Assembly: GCF_000003605.2 (NCBI RefSeq)
Contig: NW_003128862.1
Location: 1,034,660 to 1,098,659, forward strand
Origin: Saccoglossus kowalevskii
Lineage: Eukaryota; Hemichordata; Enteropneusta; Harrimaniidae
Length of the DNA: 64,000 bases
Reading direction: 5' to 3'
Part shown: one piece after another, positions 38,701-51,974 of the stretch
How the letters are laid out: each line of letters starts with the position of its first letter
Position numbering within the stretch: the first letter of the stretch is position 1
Notes under the pieces: generated by a model
What the model saw: the letters and a program-made list of their open reading frames with translations, nothing else
What the model was told of the DNA's origin: nothing
Databases searched by the model: none
Position numbers and translations under genes: made by a program

Positions 38701-41700
38701 AGAAGCACATACATTGCCTATTACGTTATTAATATTGGCTGCCTAACAGGCTTGTAACTGTCAACTTATCAAACCAAATCATATGATACTATATCATTAA
38801 ACGTTAACCCAACAAATGAATTCCCAATTTGCGTGAAAACAAATTCATTCTTCATGGTTTTCACAAGTGATTATACAAAACTTGTAAAGAATCTTATAAA
38901 TTATTTGCTGTGCTCTTTTGGGAACGAATCTTACATCCATTATTGACTTTGTAAATAGCAATATAAGTGCGATATAACTCGTTTTTTCCCAGGAGATATA
39001 ACATTTCTTTCCCATGGGATGTGACTTTTCATCAACACCACATCTGTAATGTACATAATTACTATTTTTTTTCTTCGAGTCTTTGTAATTTTTCCTTGAG
39101 CTACTTTATTTCACGTTGATTGATTGCATTGCATTTCAGTTTGTATAATTTTCTTGACAATATAATGTATAGTGAATATAACATTCGCACGCGTACAATG
39201 AAAACGTCGATATGCACAGGTCACGCTGTCAGTTAGGTATATGCAGTAAGCGAATTGAAATGACCTCTAACACAAAAAACAACAATTGCAAATTTCGTGC
39301 ATTTAATTAATACAGATTACATGTTTTTTTTTTCTGTGAATCTGTCTTATCGAATAATGGTTTACAACAAGAAAACTATACCTCATTCCATTGCATTCTT
39401 TGCAATGCGTCCATCAATTTGACAGCTCACATGGTATCGTTTTCTTTTGAAAGTAGAGAAACATTATCCATATCACCAATGATATGGTACAAGAAAAACT
39501 CCGCTGAAATTCAACAAGTCCAAATTTCGTCGACCATTAAAATAACATTGATAACTTTAAGATAAAATTAAGCATATCATTTATTAAATTTCTATTAAAA
39601 CTTTTCAAAAGTATACATGGATGTGTTTACACTCTTTATTTTCAGGGAAACACACTCAAACACGAGTTGAGTAAATATTATATTCAAGACTTTACTTCTT
39701 TCTTCCATTTTTATCAATGATCTTGCATTGTATTTTTTGAGACTATTGTTTTGATGAACATAGTCGTCTTTCAGCCCATAAATATATTTTCCGGTTAATT
39801 CCTTGTTTGAAATTAACATCATTTCAATCTTAATAATGCAATGTTGCTGAATGATTTGAGTATCAATGTTATGCATATTGTGCATAAAATTATGGGCACA
39901 CCTTGTGATGCATCTACATCTTGATAGCGCTGTGACGTACAGATGCATTCGAGACAATTAGGCTTTCTTATATCATTACAATAAATTACCTTAACATATT
40001 ATTCTTGGCTTATCGAATTCGTACACGTGTCGACAATTAACAATCTTTGCGAGAGTACTTTTTAACAATCATCGTTTCGTTAATTTGTAGATTGAAAATA
40101 GTCGTAACTTCTTGTTTGCGAAGGATGTCAGCATATTCATGTGTACCTTTTGTGCATTCGAGTGTTACATTACATCATCCCTAGTTACAGCCTCTCTCTT
40201 GTGACTGCACAATCATATTACAAGGCGTGATAGTAACAGATTATTGCTAGGTTTCCTCGATTTATATTGATTCTGACTTAACACGAAAATATTTTGTTTG
40301 GAGAAATTGAACAATTATGTCCTGATTTCTCATTCGTGTGTGCTTCAATTTTGATTCATTTCTGTCTACTTGGAGGATGGGATGAAGACGTCATTAACAA
40401 CGTGCAGATGAAGACAAATGGAAAGTCCCGAAGACTGTTATCGAGACAATCGCAACTACCAAAAGTTAACGTATGATAACACGACAACGTTAATGCATAT
40501 GCTAGTTTTTGCAACAAATTGACTTAAGTGTATCTCGTTCACAACAGGGCTTATACCATAATATGTGGTACGTGTGTTTAGTTATAATTTTTATTCCACA
40601 CTGGTATGGTCACAAATGAAAACTAAGTTTTATAGTTCTTCAAATCAGTGTGCATAGTACATTGATTTTGCGAGTAAAACTGGATGAAGCATAATTCCGA
40701 GTACGTATATTTAATACTGGTTATGGTCTGATGTTAAAGGTCTCACGCTAAAAATAGACGCGCAAATGAACTCCAGAAAACTGGATTTTTTTAGAATTAC
40801 TTTTATAATTCTTAATATTTATTTTTGTTAAATAATGCTTCAACAAGAGAGTCCATTTAAATTGTCCCCAAAATAACCGTTTGTGTATATTTACTTCAAA
40901 CAAATATAAGAAAGGTTGTTGAAATGTGTTCAAATAAATAGTGACGTGCCGCTTTTGAAACAAAAACGTCAAAATGCCCTCAAACTACTTTCACAACAAG
41001 CCGAATAGTGTGAAAAAGTAACCAGGATCTGCCATTTTTACTACAAATGTACATTAGCCATGCCTATTTAAATTAGAAGATATACACTAATCTCATCTCC
41101 GCCTAATGCTGTTATGCTGTTATATCTGCACACAGTGATACGGATGGATTGAAAATTTTATTTTTATTAAAATGAGTCGTTCTAGCTGCATGTATATGGT
41201 GATGCATCCAGACTGACTGAATAAGTTAATAGGGGTGAGGTCAAATAGACAATGGCAGATAAAATAACAACCTAATTAGCATGCGGATGAGGTGAACTAA
41301 ATCGAGTATATCTTTCATTAAAAAGTAGTTTTGTTGTCTATTGATTTCTATTTTTTGTTCACTTTATATACGGCTATAATTGTGCTCGATTAGGTATGTT
41401 GTTATTACTACTTTCCCATGGAAATTACTCATGTCGTACGGTGCACTATTACTATAACTGAATAAATATATATGATTTTATACTGAATTATAATTAACAT
41501 AGTTAGAAATACCCAGTAACAATAAATGCTGGATCATTTTTTTTAGTATCTGCTATGATTTATAATTGACTATGTACTTTTTATTCATGGCGTACCTAGA
41601 TCCAAAAACTCGGTTTTCTGCAAACAACTGCTGCAACATTTACAGTAAATGCACGGAAAACTCAGCTGTCTTCTTCGATTTGTGTTTCGTGAGAAATCTG

Positions 41701-44700
41701 GTATGACGTCACGTTTTTTTTAATACACTATCTTGCATTTGTGACACGTTCGAATGCAGTTGTATGGATACAATCGTGCAATCACCGTGGTCCATTGTGT
41801 TTGATATGTGTATTTCGGAATGCAGTACATAGCTACCCAGTTGTGTTTGACAGTTTGTGTATGTGAGGAAACTAAATGAATGTAGAATGTTAATTACTAT
41901 ACAAGCCGTACTCAATTACACGTCTGAGATTCAAAGTACAGACATCTATCATAATTTGCAAAACGTGCCAGGTAATATTGTGTAGCAGGCTACCATTAGA
42001 AAGATAGTCAGATTACCGTTATTTTGATTATATCTTAAACATTATATTTTGTCCTAAGATAACACAAGAGTACGATCACCTCGCTTCGTGGTCTACTTTT
42101 CGCACAGGACATTTTCAAACATTCATGAAAATGTAGAATAATTCACTTTAGTAAAAATGACATTGTATAGCAACAAATGATGGGAAGAACATGTTCGTCA
42201 TAAAATTATAGGAAGAGTACTATTGATTGTCACGAATTATTAGAAAAAGTTGGTGATTCAAAGAAGCAGAATAATAGAGTGACATTTTCCCCTCAAATAT
42301 GGGCGCAGTTCATTCGATGTCAACCGCTGTGACAACATGTGTGCACATTGGCATTCATCTATAGAGCTACAACCTGTATACGTGACATATACTTATCTGT
42401 GGTAAGTAGATCCCCTAAAAAACTTACGTACATATTCGACCGAATTGTTTATCAAAATGGAACGCTTTGATTTGAACTATCTTGAAATAGTATCAAATAG
42501 GTAAATGTAAATTACTAAGACATGTAACATTTTAATTTGACTTTTTACTATACCACTCATAATACTGTTTTTCTCTATCACATGCTACAACTGGTTTAGA
42601 AAAACTGGTACCTGAAGAATTATATTTTGTTATATTATCTGACAAGTTAGAAAATCATCATGAAATTTACTTTAAATACTATTATTTATGTAAGTCCAGT
42701 ACGTGTCAAAGTAATGTTTTATTGAAAGTGTTGCCTACTGTAAATGGTCTACGTTGGTGCATGGACGGAACGTTACTGAGAGTAATACAATAAGAAAGGC
42801 GCGCGTGTTGGTGTATTATTTCTAACTAATGATCTTACAGAGAATATGCTATCGCCCACGGACATGATGTCTCTAATGAAGTAACATGAACCACAATGTA
42901 AATATTGAAGTTACAAGTAAATCGCCGCAGTGTTTAAATTGGCATGGACTGTTTTTCATCATTAATTTCACTATATTGTGCATTTGAGTGTTTAATATGT
43001 CCATCATACATTCATCCATCGGCACTGAGCGTGTTGCAGCAATCTTGATCTCGTTCGTTTTAATTACCTTCATTCTGATACTACAATAATCAAATGTATC
43101 TTTGCATCGGAAAATAAATAAATAAAATTCAGTGATGATGTGAGATCTGTTAAGTCGATATGAAAGGTTTCCGGGTATCGAAATCCGTCAAATAAATTAA
43201 TGAATGCAGTTAAAAACAAACACAAGTTTACTTGAACTCACTGAAAATAACTACAAACAACGTCTGTGATTCATCTAAATTGCTTGCGCGTACAATGGTG
43301 CGTTTACATACCTAAAACCTTCGCCACTCTACTGCTAACATAATGGAGAGTACGTATTCTTGATACAACAAGCTGTTACAATGTGCTTTTTGAAATAGTA
43401 GTCAGCTCAGACTTGTGGATTGAATGGCGTTCCTAATTTTGTTTACACTAAATACGTACCTAGCATATAGAGTGCGCTCTGTCTAATAAACAAATGGTTA
43501 ACATCAATGCCATGCCCTCGCATATCATTTAGGTTATATATACTAAACAATGTAATTAAAAACGAAAGACGTAATCAATCACATTGACATCATACTTGAA
43601 TTTTTCGAAACAAAACAAGGTAATTGGTAATCATGGCACTTAACGTCTTAACATATAGTCCGCCGAGTGATAGTTTTTATTCCGCTCCTCGTCAAAACAC
43701 ATCACAGCGAATGATTATAAGTTACGGAACAAGGTTCCACTGGCAGTTTTTGATTAAGTCTTTTTTGGTGTGGAAAAACGGAAATACAATATAGTACTTC
43801 CGTTATTAGATTGCCACATACGTCATCAAAATGCAAATCCCGTGATTTAATACGCATGTATACACTGCAATATACGTTACTTTCTCAAATTGTACAATCA
43901 TAGTGTAGTCGGTTCGCCTGAGACAATCCATCTGCTCTTTTCTGTTTTGATTAATTCCGTTCAACTATTTAATGAATGTGTCATATTTCATCGCGGTTGC
44001 AATTGTGATATTGATAATTAGTTTTTTCACCTAAAATTGTAGATGAATGGTCAACGCAGTCGAATACAACAGCGTATTTTCCATTAGGAAAATTAAACGG
44101 CATGCTTAATCTATTTGCTTTGGTATCAAAAAATACATTTTACATAAGACTATCCAAGGACACTTGGCTGCAATATCAGTATCACATTTGTCGAATAACA
44201 GAAGACGGCTGTATCAAAGTTAAAGGTTCAATATAAATAGTGTAGTTTCCTAGAAAAGGGATTAAAATTAGATGTGTGCAGTAAATTAGTTTCCGAGAAT
44301 CGTTGTACAAGCAATTACAACTGATAACATTCAACTGAGAAATTGACTTCATTGCAGAACTTGTGCTTGTGCAAAAGAAGAGCACACTAGTGTGTAATAA
44401 AATGAGAGTCAATATATGATAATATACACATTACATATTGTATACTTATTGTATTGGTGAGCAAAAGATATACAGGTACTGTCGTTGCCGGTTAGTTCCA
44501 CTTTGTATTGCGTAAAAGAGAATATATGTGTATATGCGCATGTACTGTCGATTACCTCACCAAAGACCTTCTTATCTATATTTGTAAAATGTTTGTGGAA
44601 ATTTAGTTAGGCTAGGGAAAGAAAATAGTCCCCTCGTTTTGTAACAGAGTATAATAATTTGTTCAGCAGTGCACTAATAATTCTACTTTGCGACGTCTGG

Positions 44701-47700
44701 CTCTAAATAAAGCAATAGTAGCAACCGTAAATGTGGAATTTGTGTGACTGACTTAGTTTAATTGAAATCCATGAACATTAATGACATTATTGGACGTGTT
44801 ACTATAGTAACCATCACATGAATTAAACTAGAGTAATATATGATGATATAACACTTGGCATCGCTCTGATTGAATGTTTTTTTTTTGAATATTTGTAAGA
44901 TTTCCATCACCTTTAATACTAGGATTATTAATTTGAATATAAATTGGACGTTTAATTTGACTGCATAGCGCAAATCGAGGCATAATCTGCCCGCCGTGTT
45001 TCTGTTGCGTAATAAGTATTTTTTGCCATAGAGAGGCATACCAAAAATAACTCATTGTTAGTAATTGTTTGAAAATCTAAATGAAAGATTGTCAATTTAA
45101 GAGATTATGACCCCTTTGTGCTCTGTCTACTAAATGGAACTGTTCGAGTACTGGAATTGCTAGAATTGCTTCTGGGAAATAACTATGATGAGACGTATGC
45201 GTAAATAACAAACACTTTGCTTATGAGCACAATACAACTGTTTTCAAGTGTAAATATATCGTACCTACCAAGTGTTAGCAACGGAGCATTTTTTAGTCAC
45301 ATTAACATAAGCCATGTCGTTAAACCTATCAAATCTGCCCAGTTACGTAGTCATTAGCCGTTTGGAATATCTTTAAAATAACAGTATTTTAAATTGACGG
45401 TTGACAATATATCAATATAATATGATGAGTGTGAATTGAATTCCCGTCGCCCATATGCGTCACACAAACGTGTCTTCTTATAAAGTGTATGGATGTGTGA
45501 GTAAATATGTTCCATATAAACCCATTTTAAAGAATTATTCGATAAATTATGAATAAATAAAAATATTGATAATTTCCTAATAATTTACGACCGCTTTATC
45601 GTTCACTACACACAACGCATCACAAATATGGGATACAATATTTTAGTCATAGCAACCAATGTTATATACCCGATATCTGACTCATTCTTGTATGTTTTGT
45701 GTCCACATTTCCTTTTCTGAGAAACAGCATAAATAAAACAAATTGCAAATGATAAGGAGCTCCAATGTTGTTGTCTTAACAGCTGACTACCTTAAAATGC
45801 CATAATTGTGATATTATATCTATAATAAAACATGTGACCTTGTTACCTGTGTTAATCGTTGACAATAATGACCCAGGTTAATGGTCCTAGCTCGCATAAT
45901 GATTTTCGCGCTTTATTCAAACACACTTTAATCGCGTGAATGACATGCTACACCAGATAATTGACAGGCAGGGTCAAATGAATGTTAATTGCTGAAACAG
46001 GTTCGTCTCATTGTTCACGAGAAATTCCTATTCTACACGTACGAAAATTTATATTGATGTTTAAGCATAGTTGTGACAAAATGTGACACGATCATGCGCA
46101 GTGTGAGCAGCCACTATTAGTTGAATCTATCCAATCAACGTCAACGTACACCCTTAGAGAACCTCCAAGTTTATATGCTATACAAATGTATTGTCTACAG
46201 TTAAATTAATAAATAATGCATGAAAGATAATGTAAAATCCTTGTAATACATGCATACTAAAATATTTCAAATTTATCACTTTTAATTTGTTCAGTCACAA
46301 AGTCACAATTTTCTCATAATTAATTTAATAAATTGTGAATTTTGAATCCAAAATCTGAAGATGTGAAAAAAAAAACGATTAAAGAATTCAAGCATGATAA
46401 CTTAGTATAGAGAACGTTTTGACCCTTGCAGATAAAAGAGTACAGTTGTTTTACAGTACTTAAGTACCTGGTATCGGAAAATGGCGAACAGTGACATGAT
46501 GTGCAAGGACTTGAACACGAAAAAACACTATGATAAAGTGGCATCGGTGACATTCTTGCATCTTCTGAGTGCGCATCACCAACTATCTAAATAACTGGAA
46601 CCTGATTTGACAATCATATTTCATCTGCAACTGAACAGTGTATTTTTAATTTCCACCAATATGAACCCCGGGCGGCCAATTTGTTTGAATAGCAGTGTTT
46701 TTTTCTTATCCAAGATCTGTTTTTGTTAAACCTTTGCACCACGATGTGAAAGACTAAATAAAGTACATGTTTACAGCATTTACAATGAACAATTCATGAA
46801 TCTAGCGTGATATGACGGATAAATACTATGATACTACGCTGTCGATTGGCGGGTATTTTATTTAAACTTTGAAGTAGAACTTACACGTACATTCTATGAA
46901 TTGTGTTATGTATCTTGCGTCCGTCGTTGTAAAAGTTGTCTGCTTTCCCATGCCTAATGGTTACCGCAAGATTCAATAGCATTTTAGAATTGTGCCAATC
47001 AGAAAGCATCATACGTTTTTTAGATAACCAATCAAACCGACTGTATCATACATGGCCGAAAACATGAGGCAAATACAAACATTTCTCTCGTGGTCAAAGA
47101 TGTATGTTGATTTATTTACCGGCTTTTGTTATCATATTAAGTTTAGAATGTTTGGAAACAATTGACCAAAAAAAAACAGAGCGATAATCATCATTTTCGT
47201 GTTATAAAAGAAAATCTTCTGCAATTTGCAATTAAGGAGATAATATCATGCTTATTTTACTTTTTTAGTCATAACATTTCGGTGGTAATTACGTCATTTT
47301 AAGCAGTGATAACACTCATCAAGTTATATGTTTCTGAACAACGTCGGTGTTTATACTCAGTTAAAAAAATACTGTTTAGACACATCACTGGCACACAAAA
47401 GCAAGAACATATGATAAGTCATCCAGAGCTAGTTATAACGACTGTAAATGCTAGTTCAATTCATAGTATCATTAACTGTGAACAGTTTGAAAATCAAAGC
47501 AAAGTTGAGTTGAGTTTTTGTATGAAATTGAATTGTATATCGAATGACCTCCGTTGCACTCATAATCTGCGGGTCCATGATGGTTAAGTACTCAACGACG
47601 CCAGCAGTAATATCGTTTCCATTGTTGATGTTCAATGAGACGATTTAAAGCGAAAGTCAAAACTCGGTTTGGCATATACAATCGACCTACTGTGAATAAA

Positions 47701-50700
47701 TGACAGATGGATGGTGCTGGCGGGTGGGCGGGGGAAGGGGAGACGAGCAGATAGACAGGCGAATTAAGCTGATATTAATAAATGAAAGAATGAATGTTGG
47801 GAAGGTGGAAAGAGTAGAAGGAAAGAACGAGCAGGGGATGTGGTTGTTATCACTATGAATGTTATGTTAGATATGCTCATTAAGATTTATGTATTTACAT
47901 GTATCATCATGTTTAATCTAACAACAAATACTATTTGTATTCTCTTCTGATATATATGGATACTGTTTCTTAGACCTGATAACAAAATTTTCTATCATGT
48001 ATTTGACTAATGATAAAAACGGTGACAACATTCGATTGAATATATTATGCGATTAACGCAGAATGTCGGTCAATATATTAAAATCTAGAAAACAATTTTG
48101 TCGTAGACATCACCAGTTATCAATATATAAAGTATTCAAGGTAATTTCAATACCATTCTTCTTTCAGTATATATATTTCATGTCCTTGGTGAGAATAACA
48201 GAAATGAACAAAGTCCCGTTGTAGAAACAAAAACAATGTACGTTAACATTAAAACGGTCTTCGCGGTACGTCTGGTTGGACACCAGTTCCATGCGATGTA
48301 TACCACGCGCGTAAAATACACTAAATGATAACGCATGTTGGGAGAGATCGGTCCGTATTTAAAAATAACATTTTGTTCACATGTGTGAGATTAAAAAAAA
48401 GAGCGATTATGATGTAGTGAATTATTTGAAACAAAAAATTCGAGGTCAGCACTTGTTTTCATTGAATTCCCAAACCTCAGCCATGCGTCTAAAATGGGTT
48501 ACTTCGCATATGCTAGAAAACAGTGCCGCCATATTACTGTCAGTTTCATCTGGCTCTCGTTTGTTAACAGTTATTGATATTAATTGCGCTACCACAACAT
48601 GATACACTCATCAAAGACTTGTTTGATATGCTTCACCGATGAAACAGTTATGGGAAAATGTTATTTATTCATATGTAACGCACATGACAAAACTTGCATT
48701 AACTCACTATAGTTTTTGTGTCAAGTCACATTAAATTGAAATATATAATTAATGCGTACTTCCTTCCTGTTTCCGGAAACCAACGGATGCATATATATAC
48801 ACCGCGCTACAATAAGTTCCCTTCTTTTTTTTATTGAATCCCAAAACATCATTAGACTCGTTGAAATTCAAAATTGCGGCTGTATGCTATTCTTCATTCC
48901 CTCATATGAACTTCGTAAAATATTGTTTTTCTTTATCTATTTTGTTTCGTGTACATTTTCTTTATTTTGTATATGGACGAGACATTAATCAAACGTCAAC
49001 TTACTGTACATCTGGATCAGAGTATAACGAACCTTGACAAAGAAACATGAACACGAATTTGAGTCAATCAAGGAACTATATTGTAATTGAATTGGATAGG
49101 ACTGCGGATTGCGAACTTCAAAGTTGTAACGACAAATTAACCCGGTAACGTCCATTGGGAACGCAAAATGTATCAGCAAGTATAAGCCAGCTGTAAAATC
49201 ATCATGACATTCAGATTTGATTCGTTTTAATGTATATCCAATTATGTTTTCGTAAAATAGTATTTGTGATCTTCGGTTATTTGCAATTGAAATTATTATT
49301 ATATGGCTATATTAAATAAAAAAAGTAATTTCCAGAACATACTTTTAAACATAAAAATGCAAATATCCCGGGGAGCAGTTATGAAATACGTGTATACGTG
49401 AAATATAAACGCGCGCATGATGTCATAGACTGTATTAGGGTCGTTCAATTCACTATTTAAAATATAAAAAGCATTTCCCTCGGAGCCATCTATTTATGTG
49501 TGCTAGGTATATTACAGTGTAATACCGCAAAGAAAACGTGGTAGTGCTGTATGCATCAATGGCGTCATCCACCAAGGAACTATTTTACTGAACTATGAGA
49601 AAATGTGACAAGAAGTTCCACAAAAAATACTCACGATTGCAATGCTCGTGGTAAAAAATACAAAGATATGTTACGTACAACGACATCGGTATGTCCAATG
49701 CTTTGAGAATGATCCGCAACTGATTTCACTCCTATCTCAGACTTCAATACCGAGTCCGGTATTATTTCCAATGGTATATGCTTATTTTCGTTGCTATTGT
49801 GGTAAAATGTACCCTATCTAACAAGGTATAACTTCCAGAGTGAAAGAACTTGAACATCACCACAACAATTCCTTACCTTGTCCTACGAATAATTTCAGAG
49901 AAGATTAGATCTCGCGGCGGCACGGCAACGATCGTATAGATCTTACACAGTGACGGCTTGTATCGCACTGTGTGTGATTCTGGAAAATATTTACACGATC
50001 AGTTAAGCGATGATTCCATTTGATAGGACCGTCTCCATTGGCGAATAAAAGTCGGCTACAATTGTTTTACCACACTACCCAGCCTCGTTCACATGCGTTA
50101 ATTTTCAAGTAGACGAAGCGGTTGTTCAAGACGTGGTAATTGCACTCGTACCTACCTACTTTAATTGCGCTGCCACGACTACTCTGTCTAATGGAATGAG
50201 ACATGCTTTACTGCATTACAATGCATATCACAAAATCCATTTCTTTGTGACGCGCCTGTTTGTGATTTGTGATTGACTACAGCTCGCAGCACACATGCCA
50301 ACACTAGGACAGCGCATGCGTCAGTAGAGTCAACATATAGGTTTCACCATGTTTGTTTTTTTAGTTCCATGATCAAAAGTGACCATTCTGAAAAATAAAC
50401 GAGCGTTAAGGCTTAAGAATCAGTTGCTTGATTTGAAAAACATGAACATGCTTTTATTTGTGAATACTTCCCCGCAAAACAAAAAAATAGATGGCGTAAT
50501 AGAATATAGGTCATATAACTTCTTAGGCAGTCCATAAGAGTACGATTTCAGGAGGATGACGCACAATCACGTATTAGTTGGCATTGTTTACGTATATCTT
50601 AAGTGCCTATTACACAGAGCTGTCAGGTTGAGACGCTACCGTGCCTAATATTGCGATAAGTATTCCCAAATATGTAAGAGTGAAATCCTGATCCCCAAGA

Positions 50701-51429
50701 GGCTGGGGAAATGACGAATTTTGTAAAAAAAAAGAATTAGAGTTATAAAAACAAATTAACAGAAAGATTTAGTGGGCAAGAGAGGCTTTCTCTGTGAATA
50801 CAAATTAACACCCTCTTCTAGTGCTGGTACGTTTAGGAATTGTTCTGATCTGCTTTAGATTTCCCAAGGAGTTCCTTGTAAGGATTTACGGTGAAACAGA
50901 AGTAGAAAATCTGCTTCATGAGATTTGAGTGTTTCAAATGCGAATGTCGACATGTGTTTTTTTTTTCTCGAGAACGTCCACGTGGATGCTTTAGGTTTGT
51001 TTTTAAGTGTTTTCTGTCTAAGCAAGATGAACATTGGTTAGCAACTGCGTAGGTTCAATTGTTCCTCAGATGACAACTGATTTTTACCCTCAACATGCAT
51101 GCACATAGTCCCTCGAAATTCGAATCTTTAATTTCTGAATTGGGATAAGCTTTCGCAAACGAACAGCATGAGGCCATGCAATGAACATTACAAAATTATA
51201 TTAATGTTCTTGTTAAACCCGCCTGACATTTAACCATTGTATATTAGGATGGTCTGAAAACTGGTAAAATTGACGTGTTCACCATAACAATAACTTCTTC
51301 GGAGAAAGTTTATTGTTTGCCGGCTTCGCAAAATATTAAATCGGGCAAGTTTTGGTAAGTAGGAATTACGCATGTACACTGTGTTCATGTCTGCATTGCG
51401 GCGTCAACATTTCTTAATGACTCGTACAT
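35796..51429. other. Gene-poor AT-rich region
   Basis: No supported gene. One weak exon-like patch (36260-36341) is treated as a finding. The longest open frame, 120 codons on the minus strand (39957-39595), is Ile/Lys/Asn-rich with no recognisable motif. Confidence 0.65.
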
Positions 51430-51950
51430 TCATATCTTGGTCCATAGAGCCTACCATCATGTTTACTATAAGGTATATCATAGTTTCTACTAGAAGGTAT
51501 ACCATAGTGTCTACTACAAGGTATATACCATAAGTCTACTATAGGGTCCACTATATATTATATAACAGAGTTTATATCATATGGGCTACCATATGATGTA
51601 CCATAGAGTCTACCATGTTGTCTATCATAGATTTTAATATATGGTCTACCACATAGACTGCATTAGAGTCAACCATTATGATTTACCATACAATATACCA
51701 TAGCTAGCAATATAGTCTTCTATAAGGCACACCACATAGTCTATTTAAGGTTATACTGTATAGTATATCACATTGTCTACAGGGTCTAATACACGATTTA
51801 CACTATATTTTATACTTTGAGGTCAACTATGGAGCCTACATCATGGTCGTCATATAATAGTGTTTACAATAACGAGTCATATTACAGAGTCTACTATGCA
51901 TATTATGTAGTCTACAATATGATCTACTATACAGTTACTAAATAAGTGTG
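51430..51950. repeat. Eroded ~24-bp tandem repeat (GGTATACCATAGTGTCTACTACAA-like)
   Basis: Short words such as CCATAGAGTC, GTCTACTATA and GGTATACC recur throughout about 0.5 kb. Three adjacent copies with a 24-bp period are visible near 51472-51543; the remainder has diverged and lost strict register. It ends at a perfect hairpin (51941-51974). Confidence 0.75.
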
Positions 51951-51974
51951 ATGGGTTTGAATCTCACACTTATT
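51941..51974. repeat. Perfect 11-bp stem-loop with B-box-like loop
   Basis: AATAAGTGTGA and TCACACTTATT are exact reverse complements around a 12-base loop TGGGTTTGAATC. The loop resembles the polymerase III B box (GGTTCRANTCC), but no A box or tRNA fold surrounds it. Confidence 0.7.

Noticed and set aside
39595-39957. 120-codon minus-strand open frame
   Set aside because: No motif or domain that I can recognise, composition typical of AT-rich noise, no convincing splice or promoter context.
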